DNA of 64,000 nt from Bifidobacterium subtile (GCF_000741775.1 NZ_JGZR01000003.1:62001-126000); one strand, 5' to 3'. Numbered from the stretch's first letter, positions 19,229-28,670 are shown. A program made the numbers and translations. The notes: generated by a model from the sequence alone, not told the origin.

Positions 19229-19817
19229 TAAAGTGTTCCTGCGCAGCGTTCAATCCGTCAACAATCACCGTTTCCGTCGCATCGGCCCCATCGGCCAGGA
19301 ATTCCGGCAGCTGCTTGCGCTGGTCGGGTCCAAAACCGCCCAGCACCCAATCCACGGTATTGTCGTGGGCGCGAGGACCGCGCTGAGCATGGCCCACCCC
19401 CATGCGCACACGCGCATACTGGTTCGTACTCAGCGACCGGTCGATGGATTTGATGCCGTTATGCCCGCCTGCCGAGCCGCCCGCCTTGACCTTGATACGG
19501 CCGAATTCCAAGTCCATATCGTCATGAATGACCACGATATGATCGGCTTCGATGCCGTAGTACGCGCTGATGGAGGCCACGGCGTTGCCGGAGTCATTCA
19601 TATAGGTCAACGGCTTGGCGAGGAAGAATTTGACCGAGTGCCCTTCGAGATTCATCATGCCCTTGCCCAATTTGGCAAGCCCCTTATGATCGGAGAGGGA
19701 AACGGCCCAGCGTTCGGCGAGCACATCCGCCGTCATGAAGCCCATGTTGTGGCGCGTGCCCTCGTATTTGCTCCCGGGATTGCCCAATCCCACAACCAGC
19801 CAGAACGCCGAAGCCAT
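19218..19817 (-). CDS. pth: Peptidyl-tRNA hydrolase
   Basis: This protein releases tRNA from peptidyl-tRNA dropped by the ribosome. It has VVGLGNPGSKYEGTRHNMGF with the catalytic histidine, LAKPLTYMNDSGNAV, and DDMDLEFGRIKVKAGGSAGGHNG, the full set of family motifs. The start is taken at ATG 19817, giving MASAFWLVVGLGNPG with GGAAAGAGAG upstream; a GTG eight codons earlier is less likely. At 199 residues it is normal. It is in one transcript with mfd, the pth stop lying inside the possible mfd start region. Confidence 0.96.
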   Translation of the reverse strand: MASAFWLVVGLGNPGSKYEGTRHNMGFMTADVLAERWAVSLSDHKGLAKLGKGMMNLEGHSVKFFLAKPLTYMNDSGNAVASISAYYGIEADHIVVIHDDMDLEFGRIKVKAGGSAGGHNGIKSIDRSLSTNQYARVRMGVGHAQRGPRAHDNTVDWVLGGFGPDQRKQLPEFLADGADATETVIVDGLNAAQEHFNGR

Positions 19818-20078
19818 ACCATTCTCTCTTTCCACCCGCACAGTTCACCTACATGGACCGTCATCATCATGCGACCCAAACCGGCCGCATTCGTTGCGCG
19901 TCATAATCGCGCATATCAGCCGATTCATGGTACCGAAGGTAAGAGACGAGAGCTGTACGTCCTCGGCTAAGGGCATATCGGCGGCGTGCTGAGTTATTCG
20001 GTTCCCGCACGGCTGCTCACCATGCTTGAAAATGCGAGACCCATCGACTTTTTCAACCGCCACAGCATCCAAAACGAG

Positions 20079-20284
20079 GTATCTGCGTTATCTGTAGCGT
20101 TATTCGAAGCTCGCGGAGATCTATGTGCGTTATGTGAGGCGCTAATCCCACGACGCCCCAAGTATCACTGGCCGAAAATGACGGTTTCTGGCCGCCCGAT
20201 ACTCGACCCTCCAAGAAATAGCGCCTCACATAACGCAGATAGACCTCCACCGCCAGCAATTAACGCATCACATAAGCGAGATAG
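20079..20284. repeat. Large dyad built from four copies of a ~30-bp repeat at 42-bp spacing
   Basis: Two copies lie on the plus strand (from 20080 and 20122) and two on the minus strand (ending at 20242 and 20284). Their core is close to TATCTGCGTTATGTGAGGCG. Both same-strand pairs are exactly 42 bases apart. The inner pair (20121-20144 and 20219-20242) matches at 23 of 24 positions. It fills the space between pth and the divergent reductase gene. No family of element is recognised. Confidence 0.75.
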
Positions 20285-20296
20285 GATTGTATGAGC

Positions 20297-20326
20297 TTCC
20301 AATATCACAATCAGTGCCGATATACT
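20297..20326 (+). promoter_or_regulatory. Candidate promoter of the reductase gene
   Basis: TTCCAA (20297-20302), an 18-base spacer and TATACT (20321-20326) resemble a housekeeping promoter. It is 39 bases upstream of the ATG at 20365 and directly adjoins the 42-bp repeat array. Confidence 0.4.
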
Positions 20327-20364
20327 GACAGCTTCGACCTCAATCACCCAACTGGAGATAGTTC

Positions 20365-21351
20365 ATGACACAAGCAATGCGCGTGGAATGTTTCGGAGAT
20401 CCTTCCGCAGGCGTTCATATCCATTCACAGACGATTCGCCCAGCTCGCGGACGCGCAATAGTCCGTATAACGCACGCATCGGTCGGCAGCACGGATATCG
20501 CGGCGGTTCGGGGCGATTATCTGCTGCAGCCGTTCACGGGCTTCACTCCGGGCTACGATTTCGTGGGCGTCATCGAAAATCTGGAGTCGGTGCGGCATTC
20601 CGATCTGCAAATCGGGCAACGTGTGGCGGGAGTGCTGCCTCGCATGGGAACGCATGCCACGCATATCGCAGTCGCCCCGTCGCTTGTGGTGCCGGTCCCC
20701 GATGAACTCGATTCCGCGATCGCAGCCACGGCACCGTTGGACGCCGTGACCGCCCGCTTTGCTATCAGCTATGTGGGATCCGAAGAAGGATCGCTGCTCA
20801 TCCAAGGTGCCGGAGGGGCCGTCGGCAGCTGGGCGGTGCAATTCGCCAAGGCGCTTGGATATTCCGTATTCGGCACCGCATCGCAGCGAACGCGCGGATT
20901 GGCGGAACGCTTGGGCGCAACAGTGCTTGATTATCACGACCCGGATTGGATGGACAGGCTTATGTCCGCAACGCATGGCGGCGTCACCGGCGCCATCGAT
21001 CACACCGGAAGCCGTGCTTTGCGCCATGCCATGGCTCCCCGTGGGCGCATCGTCCGCATTGCCTTCGACGACGAATCCAAGCATCAGCGTCTTTCGACGG
21101 CAACGGGCTTCCTCGCCGCAGGCCTGCACCGATGCTCCCGTCCAAACGAACGAATGTGTTCGGTTCCTCTCATCGTCGCGACCCGCCGCGCAGCCTACCG
21201 CAACGTGCTCGCCTCAATATTCAGAGGCCTCGCGATCGGCTCTCTTGCAGCCCCTCGCGCAATCGAGCACCCGTTCGGCGGCTACGCGGACGCGCTTGAA
21301 CATGCCAGCCACGGCGATCCCGGCACCAAAACCATTCTCGTCATGCCGTGA
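20365..21351 (+). CDS. Quinone-oxidoreductase-like medium-chain dehydrogenase
   Basis: This 328-residue member of the MDR superfamily resembles NAD(P)H:quinone reductases. The N-terminal GroES-like domain has GSTDIAAVRGDY and GYDFVGVIE. The nucleotide site is QGAGGAVGSWAVQFAKALG. The zinc-ligand cysteines of alcohol dehydrogenases are absent, favouring the zinc-free quinone reductase branch. The ATG follows GGAGATAGTTC. It stands alone, divergent from pth across an unusual repeat array, and ends against a 32-bp palindrome. The substrate is unknown. Confidence 0.8.
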   Translation: MTQAMRVECFGDPSAGVHIHSQTIRPARGRAIVRITHASVGSTDIAAVRGDYLLQPFTGFTPGYDFVGVIENLESVRHSDLQIGQRVAGVLPRMGTHATHIAVAPSLVVPVPDELDSAIAATAPLDAVTARFAISYVGSEEGSLLIQGAGGAVGSWAVQFAKALGYSVFGTASQRTRGLAERLGATVLDYHDPDWMDRLMSATHGGVTGAIDHTGSRALRHAMAPRGRIVRIAFDDESKHQRLSTATGFLAAGLHRCSRPNERMCSVPLIVATRRAAYRNVLASIFRGLAIGSLAAPRAIEHPFGGYADALEHASHGDPGTKTILVMP

Positions 21352-21418
21352 GGCATCTTCGCCAGTTTGAACGGCTTAGCCAGAGCACGTCTTCTCGCTG
21401 GGCACGCACCTTTTGCCC

Positions 21419-21498
21419 GCTAATGTGATGCTGCCATACAGAATGTAACGTTCTAGGAGCCGGTTTCGTTACATTCTGTACGGCAGCATCACATTAGC
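21419..21498. terminator. 32-bp stem-loop between convergent genes
   Basis: Arms 21419-21450 and 21467-21498 are complementary at 31 of 32 positions (one A-C mismatch) around a 16-base loop. The stem begins GCTAATGTGATG. It lies between the reductase and the acetyltransferase, which converge, so bidirectional termination is plausible. The stem is far longer than a usual terminator and lacks T runs; a palindromic repeat element is the alternative. Confidence 0.7.
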
Positions 21499-21535
21499 GT
21501 AGATCCCGGCAACATGTCGTTACCCTGCCGCTGCC

Positions 21536-22123
21536 TTACAGCTCCTTATACCAATACGACATGTCGATGTACCGCTTGCCGTCGTAGCAGGCCTGCGGCA
21601 GGAAGCCGAACCGAGTGAAGCCGAAGCGGCGCATGAGCGCGACCGAGCCGGCGTTGTCGGCGAAGATCAGCGCAGTGGCCATGCGGCAAGAACGTTGCCT
21701 GGCGGCGCCGAGCAACCATTTGACCATAGCCGTGCCATAGCCGTGATGCTGAGCGTCGCTGGCGATGTAGTAGCTCAGCTCGACCACGCCATCATAAGCT
21801 TTGCGCGGATGGAAGTGCGAAAGCGAGCCGAACCCGGCCACGCGGCCTGATTCGTCCTCGATCACAACCACCGGATAGTCAGTGCGCGGCGTGTGCGATT
21901 CGACCCACTCGCGCCGCTGCTCAAGCGTGCGAGGCTCAAGGTCGGCGGTGGACCCGCCGGCGATGACCGCCTCATTGTAGATGTCGGTTATCGCCTGCAA
22001 ATCGCTGTCTGCGGCGTCGCGGATGACGAATGCGGAGTCTTTCGTCGTCTGCTGGCCTTGCACTGTCTGATGGCCCTCTGCCGGCTGCCGCTCCTGAGCA
22101 GCCTTTGCCGCCTCCGCCGTCAC
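21536..22123 (-). CDS. GNAT acetyltransferase, phosphinothricin-acetyltransferase-like
   Basis: This is a cytoplasmic N-acetyltransferase using acetyl-CoA. After a 30-residue polar extension the GNAT fold begins: VIRDAADSDLQAITDIYNEAV, then EDESGRVAGFGSLSHFHPRKAYDGVVELSYYI, the acetyl-CoA loop HHGYGTAMVKWLL, and NAGSVALMRRFGFTRFG. This resembles the PAT family that acetylates small amines and some herbicide-like compounds; the natural substrate is unknown. The GTG start overlaps the stop of the UPF0182 gene by four bases, so the two are translationally coupled. Confidence 0.85.
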   Translation of the reverse strand: MTAEAAKAAQERQPAEGHQTVQGQQTTKDSAFVIRDAADSDLQAITDIYNEAVIAGGSTADLEPRTLEQRREWVESHTPRTDYPVVVIEDESGRVAGFGSLSHFHPRKAYDGVVELSYYIASDAQHHGYGTAMVKWLLGAARQRSCRMATALIFADNAGSVALMRRFGFTRFGFLPQACYDGKRYIDMSYWYKEL

Positions 22124-25100
22124 TGCGCGAGCTCCACGGCCTTGTTCAAGGCGTCGTTGAGCTGCTTCTGCGCATTGCCGTAGGCGGTCCAGTCGCCGGA
22201 CTTCATCGCAGCGTCGGAATCCTTCATCGCCTTGGCGGCCTGGTCCAAAGTGGCCTTCAGCTCAGGACTCATCGAAGGAGCCGGCTGTTTGGCGCCACCG
22301 CTGCCTTTGCCTTCCGAACCAGTGTCCTTGGAGCTGTCGGAGCCATCGGCATTGGCATCCGCGCCGCCCTGATCGTCCGAAGCCGACCCGGTATCCCCTG
22401 TGGCGTTCTGCGCGTCGCCGGCCGATGCGCCCGAATCGCCGCCGAAGACCTGGTCAAGCGCCTCGTCCAAGGTGTTGGCGAAGCCGACCTGATCGCCGAA
22501 GGCGACAAGCACCTTCTTGAGCAGCGGGTAGCTCGTCGCGCCGCTGGACTGGATGTACACCGGCTCCACGTAGACCAGTCCGCCGCCGAGCGGCAAAGTA
22601 AGCAAGTTGCCACGTCTGACGTTGGTGGAACCGGTCTGTAGCAGGTTGAGCTCGCGCGACACCGTATCCTTGGCGTCGAAGTTGCTCTGCGCCTGCCCCG
22701 GCCCCGGCACGTTGGCGTCCTTGGGCAGCTCCTGCAATCGCAGCGTGCCGTAGTTAGGTCCGACGATGCCTTTCTTGCCGCCCGCATCGGAATCCACCGA
22801 CAGGAATCCTGTGAGGATTTCGCGTTTCACGGTTCCTGCGGGGATGTACGACGAAGTCAGCGAGAAGATCGGTTCCTTGGATCCTCCGGTCTGCAGAGTC
22901 AGATAGTACGGCGGCTGCAGAATGTCGCGATTCTGGGCGGACTGCGATTCCGTCGGATCGGTCGGATTCTGCCAGAAGTCCTCGCCCGAGAAGAACTGCC
23001 CGGCGCTGCCGACGTGATACTGCGCGAGCAGCTGACGCTGGACCTTGAACAGGCTTTCCGGATAGCGCATATGGCTCATCAGCTGGCCATCGATGTCGGA
23101 GATCTGGTGATACTGGCCGGGGAATATCTTCTCCCAGGCCTTGATGACCGGGTCCTTCGTGTCCCATACATACAGGTCGACCGAACCATCGTAGGCGTCG
23201 ACGGTGGCTTTGACCGAATTGCGAATGTAATTGGCCTTCTGCGAGCCTAAGCCCTGGATGGTCGAGCTGGTTTCGGTAGTCGAGTCCGCCGTGGCCGAAC
23301 CCAGATCGGTCGTCTGCGAATACGGGTAGGCGTCCGAGGTCGTGTAGCCGTCGATGATCCACTTGACCCTGCCGTTGACGACCGCCGGATAGACACGGCC
23401 ATCGAGCGTCAGGTACGGTGCTACCTTCGCCACACGCTCCTTTGGATTACGATTGTAGAGAATCTGAGAGTCCGGAGTGACGCGATCGGAGAAAAGAATC
23501 TGATCGGAGCCGAAACGGACCGCATACAGCAGCCGCGCGAAGAAGTTGCCGATGCTTGGGCCGCCATTGCCCTTGAAGGTATTGGTCGCTCCCTGCGAAC
23601 CGGTCGGATAGTCGAATTCCCATGCCTTGGAGCCTTGGGGCGAGCCGACGATCGAGTATTCGGGGGCGTTGGGCGAGAAGTAGATGCGCGGCTCATAATG
23701 CTGCGTATCCGTGAGCTTGCCCTGCGTGGGAATGCCGTATTCGAAGAACTGCGGCTGACCGTCGGAGGTCACCTTGTTGCCGTAGGCGGCCACGACGCCG
23801 TAGCCGTGCGTGTACACGGTGTGGTCGTTGACCCAGTTGCGGTTGTCGTTGCCGGCGAGATTGAGCTCGCGCGCGGCGATCACCGTGTCCTGGCTGACGC
23901 CGTCGATGTCATACTTGTCGACGGACAGCGCATCGGCGAAGGAATAGTACTGCTTGGATTGCTGCAGCTGCTGGAAGGTCGGCGAGACGACTTGCGGGTC
24001 AAGCAGGCGAATCTGCGCGGTGCTCTCCGCAGCGGACGCCAGCGCACCGGATTTACCTTGGGTCGTCGCATTGTACGTATCGGTTTTAATGGCATCAAGC
24101 CCGTAAGCTCGCTTGGTCGCATCGATATTGCGCTGAATGTAAGCCGACTCCACTTCCTGCTCGTTCGGCGTGACCTTGAATCGCTGCACAAGCATGGGCC
24201 AGATCACGGTCAGCACGAGCGAAGCGGCCACGACAACCGCGATTGCGGTGATCGGCGTGCGCCATGCCCGGATCGCCGCCCCGGCCCGCGCCCCTACTGA
24301 AGCCGGCTCCTGCAGCGCGTGCGAGCGCATAAGCCAGACCGAAAGCACCACGCCGAGCGCGGCCACAAGCCCGGCCATGACGAAGGCGAAGGGAATGCCC
24401 GCATGCGTGGCCGTGTAGGCGGCGCCGGTGATGCGGCCGTCCTGCGCGGTGAGCTGGTCGAAGACGTGCAAGGCCATCCGCGCCGCGCCGAACAGCATGT
24501 TGAACAGCAGCCAGATGGCGACCTGACGTCGGGCCCGCTTGGTGATCGCGAACAGACCACGGCCGTTAAGCGGCATCGTCAGGCGGATGCCGCCCATCAG
24601 CACATGGGTCACAACGGAGAATATGATGCCCATGAGCAGCAGCATCGAAACGGCGGAAAGCACGAGCTTGAGCCCGGGCAGGATGAACACGTAGAATCCG
24701 TTGTCCAAGCCGAACTGGGGGTCGCTCACGCCGAAGGGCTGCGCATTGAACATCAGCAGAATCTGCGACCAGTTGGCGTTGAACTGCGCGCCGAACACCA
24801 GGCCGACTATCAGCGAGATCACCACGGCGACACGCCTGGCGTTTCTGGAACTCACCGACTTGCCGATCTCGACGATATCACCGCGAATGCGAATCGTGGA
24901 GCCGTCGCTCGAATCGGGTCTGGCCCGAATCGCCAGCGTCGCGGAACCGTAGCTCACCACGGCCATGAGCACCGCGTAGGCGACCCACAGGCCGATCTTG
25001 GTGAACAGCTGCGTCCATACCACACGCGCAAATCCCAGCTGCTGATACCACATCACATCGGTGATGAAGCGATCCAGCGCAAAGAACAAGCCGATGATAA

Positions 25101-25422
25101 CCGCCAGCGCCACGACGACGCCGATGAGAATCTTCGAGCCGCGCGACGAGGGCAGCCCGGATCCCTTGGTGCGTTTGCCCGAACGTCCGCGCGGCGGGCG
25201 GGTGCCGCTGCCGCCCCTGCGGTTGGCGCTGGAGCTGCCGGCGTTCCCGGCGGATCCATGGGAGCTCTTGCTGCCTTGGGCATCGTCGCCGTCGACTTGC
25301 ACGTCGATCACTACAGGATCGTCCTCGCCGGCGCGACGACGCGCTCTGCCGCGGCCTGATTGGTCTGGGCCGTTGGAGTCGTCAGGGTCGAACATCTGGC
25401 CGAATACATCGAAGAATGACAT
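22120..25422 (-). CDS. UPF0182 family large membrane protein
   Basis: This protein of 1100 residues is characteristic of actinobacteria and has no known function. A basic and Gly/Ser-rich cytoplasmic head (residues 1-80) is followed by about seven membrane helices (to about residue 370). A large extracytoplasmic domain then contains the family stretches QFNANWSQILLMFNAQPFG, FSFADALSVDKYDIDG-like segments and DPVIKAWEKIFPGQY. It ends in an acidic, low-complexity Ser/Asp/Gly tail. The start at 25422 has GGTGGAGGGC immediately upstream; an open frame to 25494 is not used. It is coupled to the acetyltransferase gene downstream. Confidence 0.92.
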   Translation of the reverse strand: MSFFDVFGQMFDPDDSNGPDQSGRGRARRRAGEDDPVVIDVQVDGDDAQGSKSSHGSAGNAGSSSANRRGGSGTRPPRGRSGKRTKGSGLPSSRGSKILIGVVVALAVIIGLFFALDRFITDVMWYQQLGFARVVWTQLFTKIGLWVAYAVLMAVVSYGSATLAIRARPDSSDGSTIRIRGDIVEIGKSVSSRNARRVAVVISLIVGLVFGAQFNANWSQILLMFNAQPFGVSDPQFGLDNGFYVFILPGLKLVLSAVSMLLLMGIIFSVVTHVLMGGIRLTMPLNGRGLFAITKRARRQVAIWLLFNMLFGAARMALHVFDQLTAQDGRITGAAYTATHAGIPFAFVMAGLVAALGVVLSVWLMRSHALQEPASVGARAGAAIRAWRTPITAIAVVVAASLVLTVIWPMLVQRFKVTPNEQEVESAYIQRNIDATKRAYGLDAIKTDTYNATTQGKSGALASAAESTAQIRLLDPQVVSPTFQQLQQSKQYYSFADALSVDKYDIDGVSQDTVIAARELNLAGNDNRNWVNDHTVYTHGYGVVAAYGNKVTSDGQPQFFEYGIPTQGKLTDTQHYEPRIYFSPNAPEYSIVGSPQGSKAWEFDYPTGSQGATNTFKGNGGPSIGNFFARLLYAVRFGSDQILFSDRVTPDSQILYNRNPKERVAKVAPYLTLDGRVYPAVVNGRVKWIIDGYTTSDAYPYSQTTDLGSATADSTTETSSTIQGLGSQKANYIRNSVKATVDAYDGSVDLYVWDTKDPVIKAWEKIFPGQYHQISDIDGQLMSHMRYPESLFKVQRQLLAQYHVGSAGQFFSGEDFWQNPTDPTESQSAQNRDILQPPYYLTLQTGGSKEPIFSLTSSYIPAGTVKREILTGFLSVDSDAGGKKGIVGPNYGTLRLQELPKDANVPGPGQAQSNFDAKDTVSRELNLLQTGSTNVRRGNLLTLPLGGGLVYVEPVYIQSSGATSYPLLKKVLVAFGDQVGFANTLDEALDQVFGGDSGASAGDAQNATGDTGSASDDQGGADANADGSDSSKDTGSEGKGSGGAKQPAPSMSPELKATLDQAAKAMKDSDAAMKSGDWTAYGNAQKQLNDALNKAVELAQ

Positions 25423-25717
25423 GCCCTCCACCCTACTATGAACCGGGAGCGCATGAGGACGCTGTGTGAGTCGCCGCCATAGCGTGCCGCCCAAAAGACA
25501 AGTCCTCCGAACGCATTAAGGCTCAGCGCCTCTGCTGTGCCCATACTGTGCAGGTTGTCTGATCGCTAAGCGCGGAAAGGCAACGCATATAGCCGATCTC
25601 ATCAGCAGGAACCGCCCTCGGCCCGGTATTCTTCGCTGACCTTACCGCCCGCCGCCATCGGCCGGCAGCACCGAAACCATATGAGATAGGCATGTGCGGT
25701 AGTGAGATAATCGAGGA

Positions 25718-26995
25718 ATGATCTCACGGCATACCCAGCATGATTCCCGAAGACACCGCATCCGCACCGCGATCATCGTCATTCTCGTATTCGCCTTGGC
25801 CGCCGCCGCTCTGGCATTGGCTGGCCTGCGTTGGAAGGCGAGTGACACTTCCTCGATGCCTTCAGCCTCGTCATCGACCTCGTCCATGTCTTCTGCCCTC
25901 AGCCGTTCGAAGGCCCCGAAGGCGTCATCTTCGCCGAGCCATGCTGCCGCTGACGACGCACCGGAGGAGAAGGCGAGCAAGGCAGTGGACGCCATGCCGC
26001 TCAAGGATCAGGTCGGTCAGCTGGTGATGGCACCGCTGTTCGCCGGCAGCGACCCATCGAGTCTGCATGATCTCGTTGCCGATCAGCATGTCGGCTCGGT
26101 GCTCATCATCGGCAATTGGAACACCGGGGTCTCCGGCGTGAAGCAGTCCACCGATGCCTTGCAAAGCTATGCGCCGCAAAACAATCGGCTGATCATGGCG
26201 ACCGATCAGGAGGGCGGGCAGGTGCAGCATTTGCGCGGACCCGGATTCGATGCCATGCCTTCCGGCGTCGAGCAAGGCCGGCTGAGCCCGAATCAGCTTA
26301 CTGATTCCGCATCCCAATGGGGCGGCCAGCTCAAATCCGCCGGCATCAACGTCGACTTGGCTCCGGTAGCCGACACGGTGCAGACCGATCGTGCCGGCAA
26401 TGCGCCGATCGGGGCGCTCGACCGTGACTTCGGGCTGGATGCGTCGGGCAACGCGCAGCATGCGACTGCGTTCATCAATGGCATGCGGCAGGCGGGAGTC
26501 GAGACGACGATCAAGCACTACCCCGGGCTTGGCACCGTCAGCGGCAATACGGATTTCACCGCCAATGGCATCCTCGACACGACCACGACGCTGGACGGCG
26601 ACGAAATCGGTGCGTTCACCACCGCGCTGCAGGCCAAGCCGGGCATGGTGATGATGTCGCTGGCCACGTATCAGGCGATCGATCCGGCGAATCCGGCGGC
26701 GTTTTCCAACGCGTTGATCGACGGGCATTTGCGCACGCAGAGCGGCTACGACGGCGTCGTCACCTCTGATTCGCTATCCGCAACCGCGGTGAACGGCATC
26801 GCACCAGACCAGCTTGGCGTAAGATTCATCGAAGCCGGAGGCGATTTGGCTTGCATCGGCGCAAACCAATACGTGCAGCCGATTCTCGACGGGCTGAACC
26901 AGCGGGCCGCCAGCGACCCAGCCTTCGCACAGAAGGTCAAACAGTCGGCAACGCGCGTCATGACCCTCAAATACCGCATGGGGCTGGCACAGTAA
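25718..26995 (+). CDS. Secreted GH3 beta-N-acetylhexosaminidase (NagZ-like)
   Basis: This exported glycoside hydrolase family 3 enzyme has an N-terminal membrane anchor or signal (IVILVFALAAAALALAGL, residues 20-37) and a Ser-rich linker to about residue 90. The catalytic barrel follows, with MATDQEGGQVQHLRGPGF, the signature KHYPGLGTVSGNTDF (KHFPGHG in NagZ), and the nucleophile region GVVTSDSLSA. It would release N-acetylglucosamine from peptidoglycan fragments or other glycans outside the cell. It has 425 residues. The ATG lies directly behind GAGGA, a poor spacing. It stands alone. Confidence 0.88.
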   Translation: MISRHTQHDSRRHRIRTAIIVILVFALAAAALALAGLRWKASDTSSMPSASSSTSSMSSALSRSKAPKASSSPSHAAADDAPEEKASKAVDAMPLKDQVGQLVMAPLFAGSDPSSLHDLVADQHVGSVLIIGNWNTGVSGVKQSTDALQSYAPQNNRLIMATDQEGGQVQHLRGPGFDAMPSGVEQGRLSPNQLTDSASQWGGQLKSAGINVDLAPVADTVQTDRAGNAPIGALDRDFGLDASGNAQHATAFINGMRQAGVETTIKHYPGLGTVSGNTDFTANGILDTTTTLDGDEIGAFTTALQAKPGMVMMSLATYQAIDPANPAAFSNALIDGHLRTQSGYDGVVTSDSLSATAVNGIAPDQLGVRFIEAGGDLACIGANQYVQPILDGLNQRAASDPAFAQKVKQSATRVMTLKYRMGLAQ

Positions 26996-27035
26996 AGGCA
27001 GCGCCAGCATGCACAGCGCCAGACAGAAGGTGGCT

Positions 27036-27145
27036 CTGTCTTGTTTGCGACAGTTCTCAACGACAAATGGCAGGAGTAGGACAGAGCAGAGCGTGCTCTG
27101 TCCTACTCCTGCCATTACAGCGTGCTTACTGTCATGAACAAGACA
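27036..27145. terminator. Nested stem-loops between convergent genes
   Basis: The inner arms 27066-27088 and 27094-27116 are a perfect 23-bp stem with a 5-base loop. Around them, CTGTCTTGTTTGCGACAG (27036-27053) pairs imperfectly with CTGTCATGAACAAGACA (27129-27145). That outer motif is the same one that occurs three times in tandem at 31.57-31.74 kb. It is probably a bidirectional terminator for nagZ and uraA, but its sequence kinship to the other array is notable. Confidence 0.7.
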
Positions 27146-27172
27146 TAGTTGCCGTAATCAACCCATTCCGGC

Positions 27173-28450
27173 TTACTCGTCCTTGGGCACTACTCCAGTC
27201 ACGTGGCCGATGGCCTTAAGGCCGTGGTACATGACCAGCACCGCGATGGTGGCAATGGCGATGCCGTTGAACTGCACGCCGGAGATCGCGAAGCCGAAGT
27301 TGGCGATGCCGATAATCATGGTGACGGCAGCCGTCATGATGTTGAGCGGCTTGTTGAAGTCGACGTGGTTGTCGACCCAGATACGCACGCCCATCATGCC
27401 GATCATGCCGTAGAGCAGCGTGGTGACGCCGCCGAGCACGCCGGCGGGAATCGTGTTGATGACCGCGCCGAACTTCGGGCACAGGCTCAGGATAAGCGCG
27501 AAGCCGGCCGCGCACCAGTATGCGGCGGTCGAATAGACTTTGGTCGCCGCCATCACGCCGATGTTCTCGCCGTAGGTCGTGGTTCCGGAGCCGCCGCCGA
27601 AGCCGGCGATCATCGTGCCCAGGCCGTCAGCCGCGAGCGCGGTGCCGATCTGACCGTCGTAGTCGCGCCCGGTCATCTGCGCCACCGACTTGACATGGCC
27701 CACGTTCTCGGCGACCAGCACGAGCACGACGGGCAGGAACATCGGCAGAATCGAGAAATCGACCTGCGGCAGGTGGAATTGCGGCAGACCGATCCACGCT
27801 GCCTCCTGCACAGGCTTGAAATCGACTTGGCCGCGCACGCAGGCGTAGATATAGCCGATAAGCACGCCGAGCAGAATGTTGAGACGGCCCAGCAGCCCCC
27901 TGAACAGCACGGCCACCAGCAGCACAGCCGCCAGCGTGACCAGAGCGGTGTCGGGCGCCGCCTTGAAGTTCGTCCAGACGTTCGGCGCCAGATTGAAGCC
28001 GATGATCGCGACGATCGCGCCGTTGACCACCGGAGGCATGATGATGTCGATCCATTTGGCCCCGGCGAAGTGCACCAGCAGGCCGACGAGTCCCAGCAGC
28101 AGGCCGGTCATCATGATGCCGAAGCTGGCCACCGCGATGCCTTTATGCGCTGATGCGACCGCCGCGATAGGGGCTATGAAACCAAACGAGCTACCCAGAT
28201 AACTGGGTAGCTTGTTCATATTGATCAGCAGGAACAACGCCGTCGACAGCGCCGTGAAGAACAGCGTGGTCGACGGGTCGAAATGGGTGAGGATCGGGAC
28301 CAGGAAGGTCGCGCCGAACATGGCGACTACGTGCTGCGCTCCGATGCCCGCCGTGCGCCCCCATGTCAGACGTTCCTCGGGGGCGATGACCTCGCCCGGT
28401 TTCAGCGTTTTGCCGTCCCCATGCAGTTTCCATGTGAATACATTGCTCAT
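27173..28450 (-). CDS. uraA: Uracil permease / nucleobase:cation symporter 2 (UraA-like)
   Basis: This integral membrane carrier of 425 residues has about 12-14 hydrophobic segments. The NCS2 signatures are present: GFIAPIAAV, NVGHVKS in the AENVGH motif (helix 8), and FGGGSGTTTYGENIGVMAATKVYST (helix 10). These match the uracil branch better than the xanthine branch. The ATG follows AAGGAAAGGGACAACC. Three degenerate direct repeats lie about 120-220 bases upstream and might regulate it. Confidence 0.9.
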   Translation of the reverse strand: MSNVFTWKLHGDGKTLKPGEVIAPEERLTWGRTAGIGAQHVVAMFGATFLVPILTHFDPSTTLFFTALSTALFLLINMNKLPSYLGSSFGFIAPIAAVASAHKGIAVASFGIMMTGLLLGLVGLLVHFAGAKWIDIIMPPVVNGAIVAIIGFNLAPNVWTNFKAAPDTALVTLAAVLLVAVLFRGLLGRLNILLGVLIGYIYACVRGQVDFKPVQEAAWIGLPQFHLPQVDFSILPMFLPVVLVLVAENVGHVKSVAQMTGRDYDGQIGTALAADGLGTMIAGFGGGSGTTTYGENIGVMAATKVYSTAAYWCAAGFALILSLCPKFGAVINTIPAGVLGGVTTLLYGMIGMMGVRIWVDNHVDFNKPLNIMTAAVTMIIGIANFGFAISGVQFNGIAIATIAVLVMYHGLKAIGHVTGVVPKDE

Positions 28451-28565
28451 GGTTGTCCCTTTCCTTGTTCTCTCTTGGCTCTCTTGTGGAAATTACGCGC
28501 GTGGCACGCAGTCGGCCCGCGCATCGTGTGCCATTGTAGCCACGCCATGGCCAATCGGCGTTTCT

Positions 28566-28670
28566 GACGTATTTCCAAACGTTTGCATGAAGACATAGTC
28601 GGCGCATTTCCATGCATTTGCGCGAGGGCACAGGGCACAGTCGACGTATTTTCACACACTTGCGAAAGCA
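28566..28670. repeat. Three degenerate direct repeats upstream of uraA
   Basis: Copies begin at 28566 (GACGTATTTCC), 28601 (GGCGCATTTCC) and 28643 (GACGTATTTTC), each followed about 6 bases later by a TTGC-containing tail. Spacings are 35 and 42 bases. They sit in the 337-base gap between uraA and the phosphatase gene. Nothing else was seen in that gap. A regulatory role for uraA is inference. Confidence 0.5.
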
